Part shown: positions 5,734 to 6,113 of the stretch, in pieces
Layout of the letters: every line of letters begins with the position of its first letter
How positions within the stretch are numbered: position 1 is the first letter of the stretch
Translations under genes and position numbers: made by a program
The notes under the pieces: generated by a model
The model's input: only the letters and a program-made list of their open reading frames with translations
What the model was told of the DNA's origin: nothing
The model's database searches: none
Assembly (NCBI GenBank): GCA_017938785.1
Contig: JAGBAU010000046.1
Location: 1 to 6,113, forward strand
DNA length: 6,113 nucleotides
Direction: 5' to 3'
Source of the DNA: Clostridia bacterium
GTDB lineage: Bacteria; Bacillota_A; Clostridia; Christensenellales; Aristaeellaceae

Positions 5734-5768
5734 CAACCTCCTTTTGGCTTATTATGGATTGGAGGTTG
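5734..5768 (-). repeat. 8-bp inverted repeat covering the rubrerythrin ribosome binding site
   Basis: On the minus strand CAACCTCC (5768-5761) is perfectly complementary to GGAGGTTG (5741-5734), with 19 bases between. The second arm contains the GGAGG of the rubrerythrin ribosome binding site. In RNA this could fold into a stem hiding that site; in DNA it could be a regulator binding site around a possible -10 box. Whether the first arm is transcribed depends on the unmapped promoter. Confidence 0.5.
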
Positions 5769-5779
5769 GTTTTTCATAC

Positions 5780-5812
5780 ACAAAAGGGAACGCGCTCTGC
5801 GTTCCCTTTTGT
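5780..5812. terminator. Intrinsic terminator of the VanY-like gene
   Basis: A perfect 14-bp inverted repeat (5780-5793 and 5799-5812) has a five-base loop. The stem joins a GC-rich GGGAACGC half to an A/T run, so the minus-strand RNA ends in CCCUUUUGUGUAU. It starts directly after the TGA stop of the peptidase gene. Symmetry would also allow function on the plus strand. Confidence 0.82.
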
Positions 5813-6112
5813 TCATTCAATACCATACTGCTGCTGAAGGTATTCCTCCAGGCACAGCCGGTTGCTCATGATGTAGACGGCAGCTTCCTTACCCACGTAG
5901 CGGAAATGCCAATCCTCATTGGAAATACCGGTGATATCGCTCTTCACGCCGGGATACCGCCAGATGAAGCCGTAATTCTGGCAATTGCGCTTCATCCAGT
6001 CCCAAACGCGGTCGTTGCTGCAATTTTCCTGATCGGCGGAATTAATATCCACCGCAAGGCCCAGCTGATGCTCGCTGTAACCCGGATAGGAAGCCCACTT
6101 GAGCGCCGCAAT
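5813..6112 (-). CDS. VanY-type D-alanyl-D-alanine carboxypeptidase (M15), 5' end outside window
   Basis: The reading frame is open from the right edge of the window to a TGA at 5815-5813, giving the last 99 residues of a longer protein. The visible part begins IAALKWASYPGYSEHQLGLAVDI and carries the M15 zinc motif SEHQLGLAVD (zinc ligands H15 and D22 of the visible fragment). Later it has the WRYPGVKSDITGI segment and EDWHFRYVG, with catalytic Glu (E66) and the third zinc ligand (H69). This arrangement is typical of M15B D,D-carboxypeptidases, which trim the terminal D-Ala from peptidoglycan stem peptides outside the cell. A signal or membrane anchor would lie in the missing N-terminus and cannot be checked. 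A GTG at 6052-6050 could be mistaken for a start but is the Val in the middle of the zinc motif. The gene is followed by a strong terminator. Alone, this gene is not evidence of vancomycin resistance. Confidence 0.92.
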   Translation of the reverse strand: MAALKWASYPGYSEHQLGLAVDINSADQENCSNDRVWDWMKRNCQNYGFIWRYPGVKSDITGISNEDWHFRYVGKEAAVYIMSNRLCLEEYLQQQYGIE

Positions 6113-6113
6113 C

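Noticed and set aside
5751..5756. CATAAT as the -10 box of a rubrerythrin promoter
   Set aside because: No acceptable -35 box lies 16-18 bp upstream, and the resulting transcript would begin at the ribosome binding site. It is left as a weak possibility, not a feature.
4839..5837. 332-codon plus-strand frame opposite rubrerythrin and part of mnmM
   Set aside because: Rubrerythrin and MnmM motifs are clear on the other strand, and the plus-strand frame crosses two terminators and has no domain signature.
5813..6052. A complete 79-residue small protein starting at GTG 6052
   Set aside because: The frame continues upstream to the window edge and the upstream residues supply SEHQLGLA of the M15 zinc motif, so the GTG is an internal Val codon of a longer gene.
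5813..6112. Vancomycin resistance cluster suggested by the VanY-like protein
   Set aside because: No VanH/A/X, VanS or VanR gene is present in the window, and M15 carboxypeptidases are common housekeeping cell-wall enzymes.

Overview
The window looks like chromosomal core DNA of an anaerobic, moderately GC-rich Bacillota (Clostridia-type) bacterium. This is an inference. It rests on a YprB-type DEDD nuclease and an MnmM/YtqB-type tRNA methyltransferase (both typical of Bacillota), a rubrerythrin (typical of anaerobes), strong AGGAGG-type ribosome binding sites and near-consensus SigA promoters. Seven genes are packed tightly. The two at the edges are cut by the window and must be read as open frames running off the ends.

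Layout: (1) 1-675, minus: N-terminal 225 residues of a YprB-like RNase H-fold exonuclease, continuing past base 1. (2) 676-826: divergent intergenic region with two back-to-back promoters, each with a TTGACA -35 box and a 17-bp spacer, and a near-palindrome between them. (3) 827-2590, plus: ABC exporter half-transporter, followed after 16 nt by (4) 2607-3539, plus: AEC-family permease, probably one operon. (5) 3534-3577: a perfect 20-bp inverted repeat forming a bidirectional terminator, whose stem contains the last Leu codon and stop codon of both converging genes. (6) 3572-4450, minus: PHP-domain CehA/McbA-like metallohydrolase, translationally coupled through a 4-nt ATGA overlap to (7) 4447-5034, minus: MnmM-like methyltransferase with a TTG start. 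A promoter and the upstream terminator lie in 5035-5132. (8) 5133-5729, minus: rubrerythrin. (9) 5780-5812: terminator. (10) 5813-6112, minus: C-terminal part of a VanY-type D,D-carboxypeptidase (M15), with its 5' end outside the window.

The genes form separate short transcription units: a nuclease; an export/efflux pair; a tRNA modification enzyme plus a metal-dependent hydrolase; an oxidative-stress protein; and a cell-wall peptidase. I see no mobile element, CRISPR array, tRNA, rRNA or defence island. I find no convincing new multi-gene system. The most interesting points are the stop-codon-containing symmetric terminator, the coupled MnmM-PHP gene pair, and an inverted repeat that could mask the rubrerythrin ribosome binding site.
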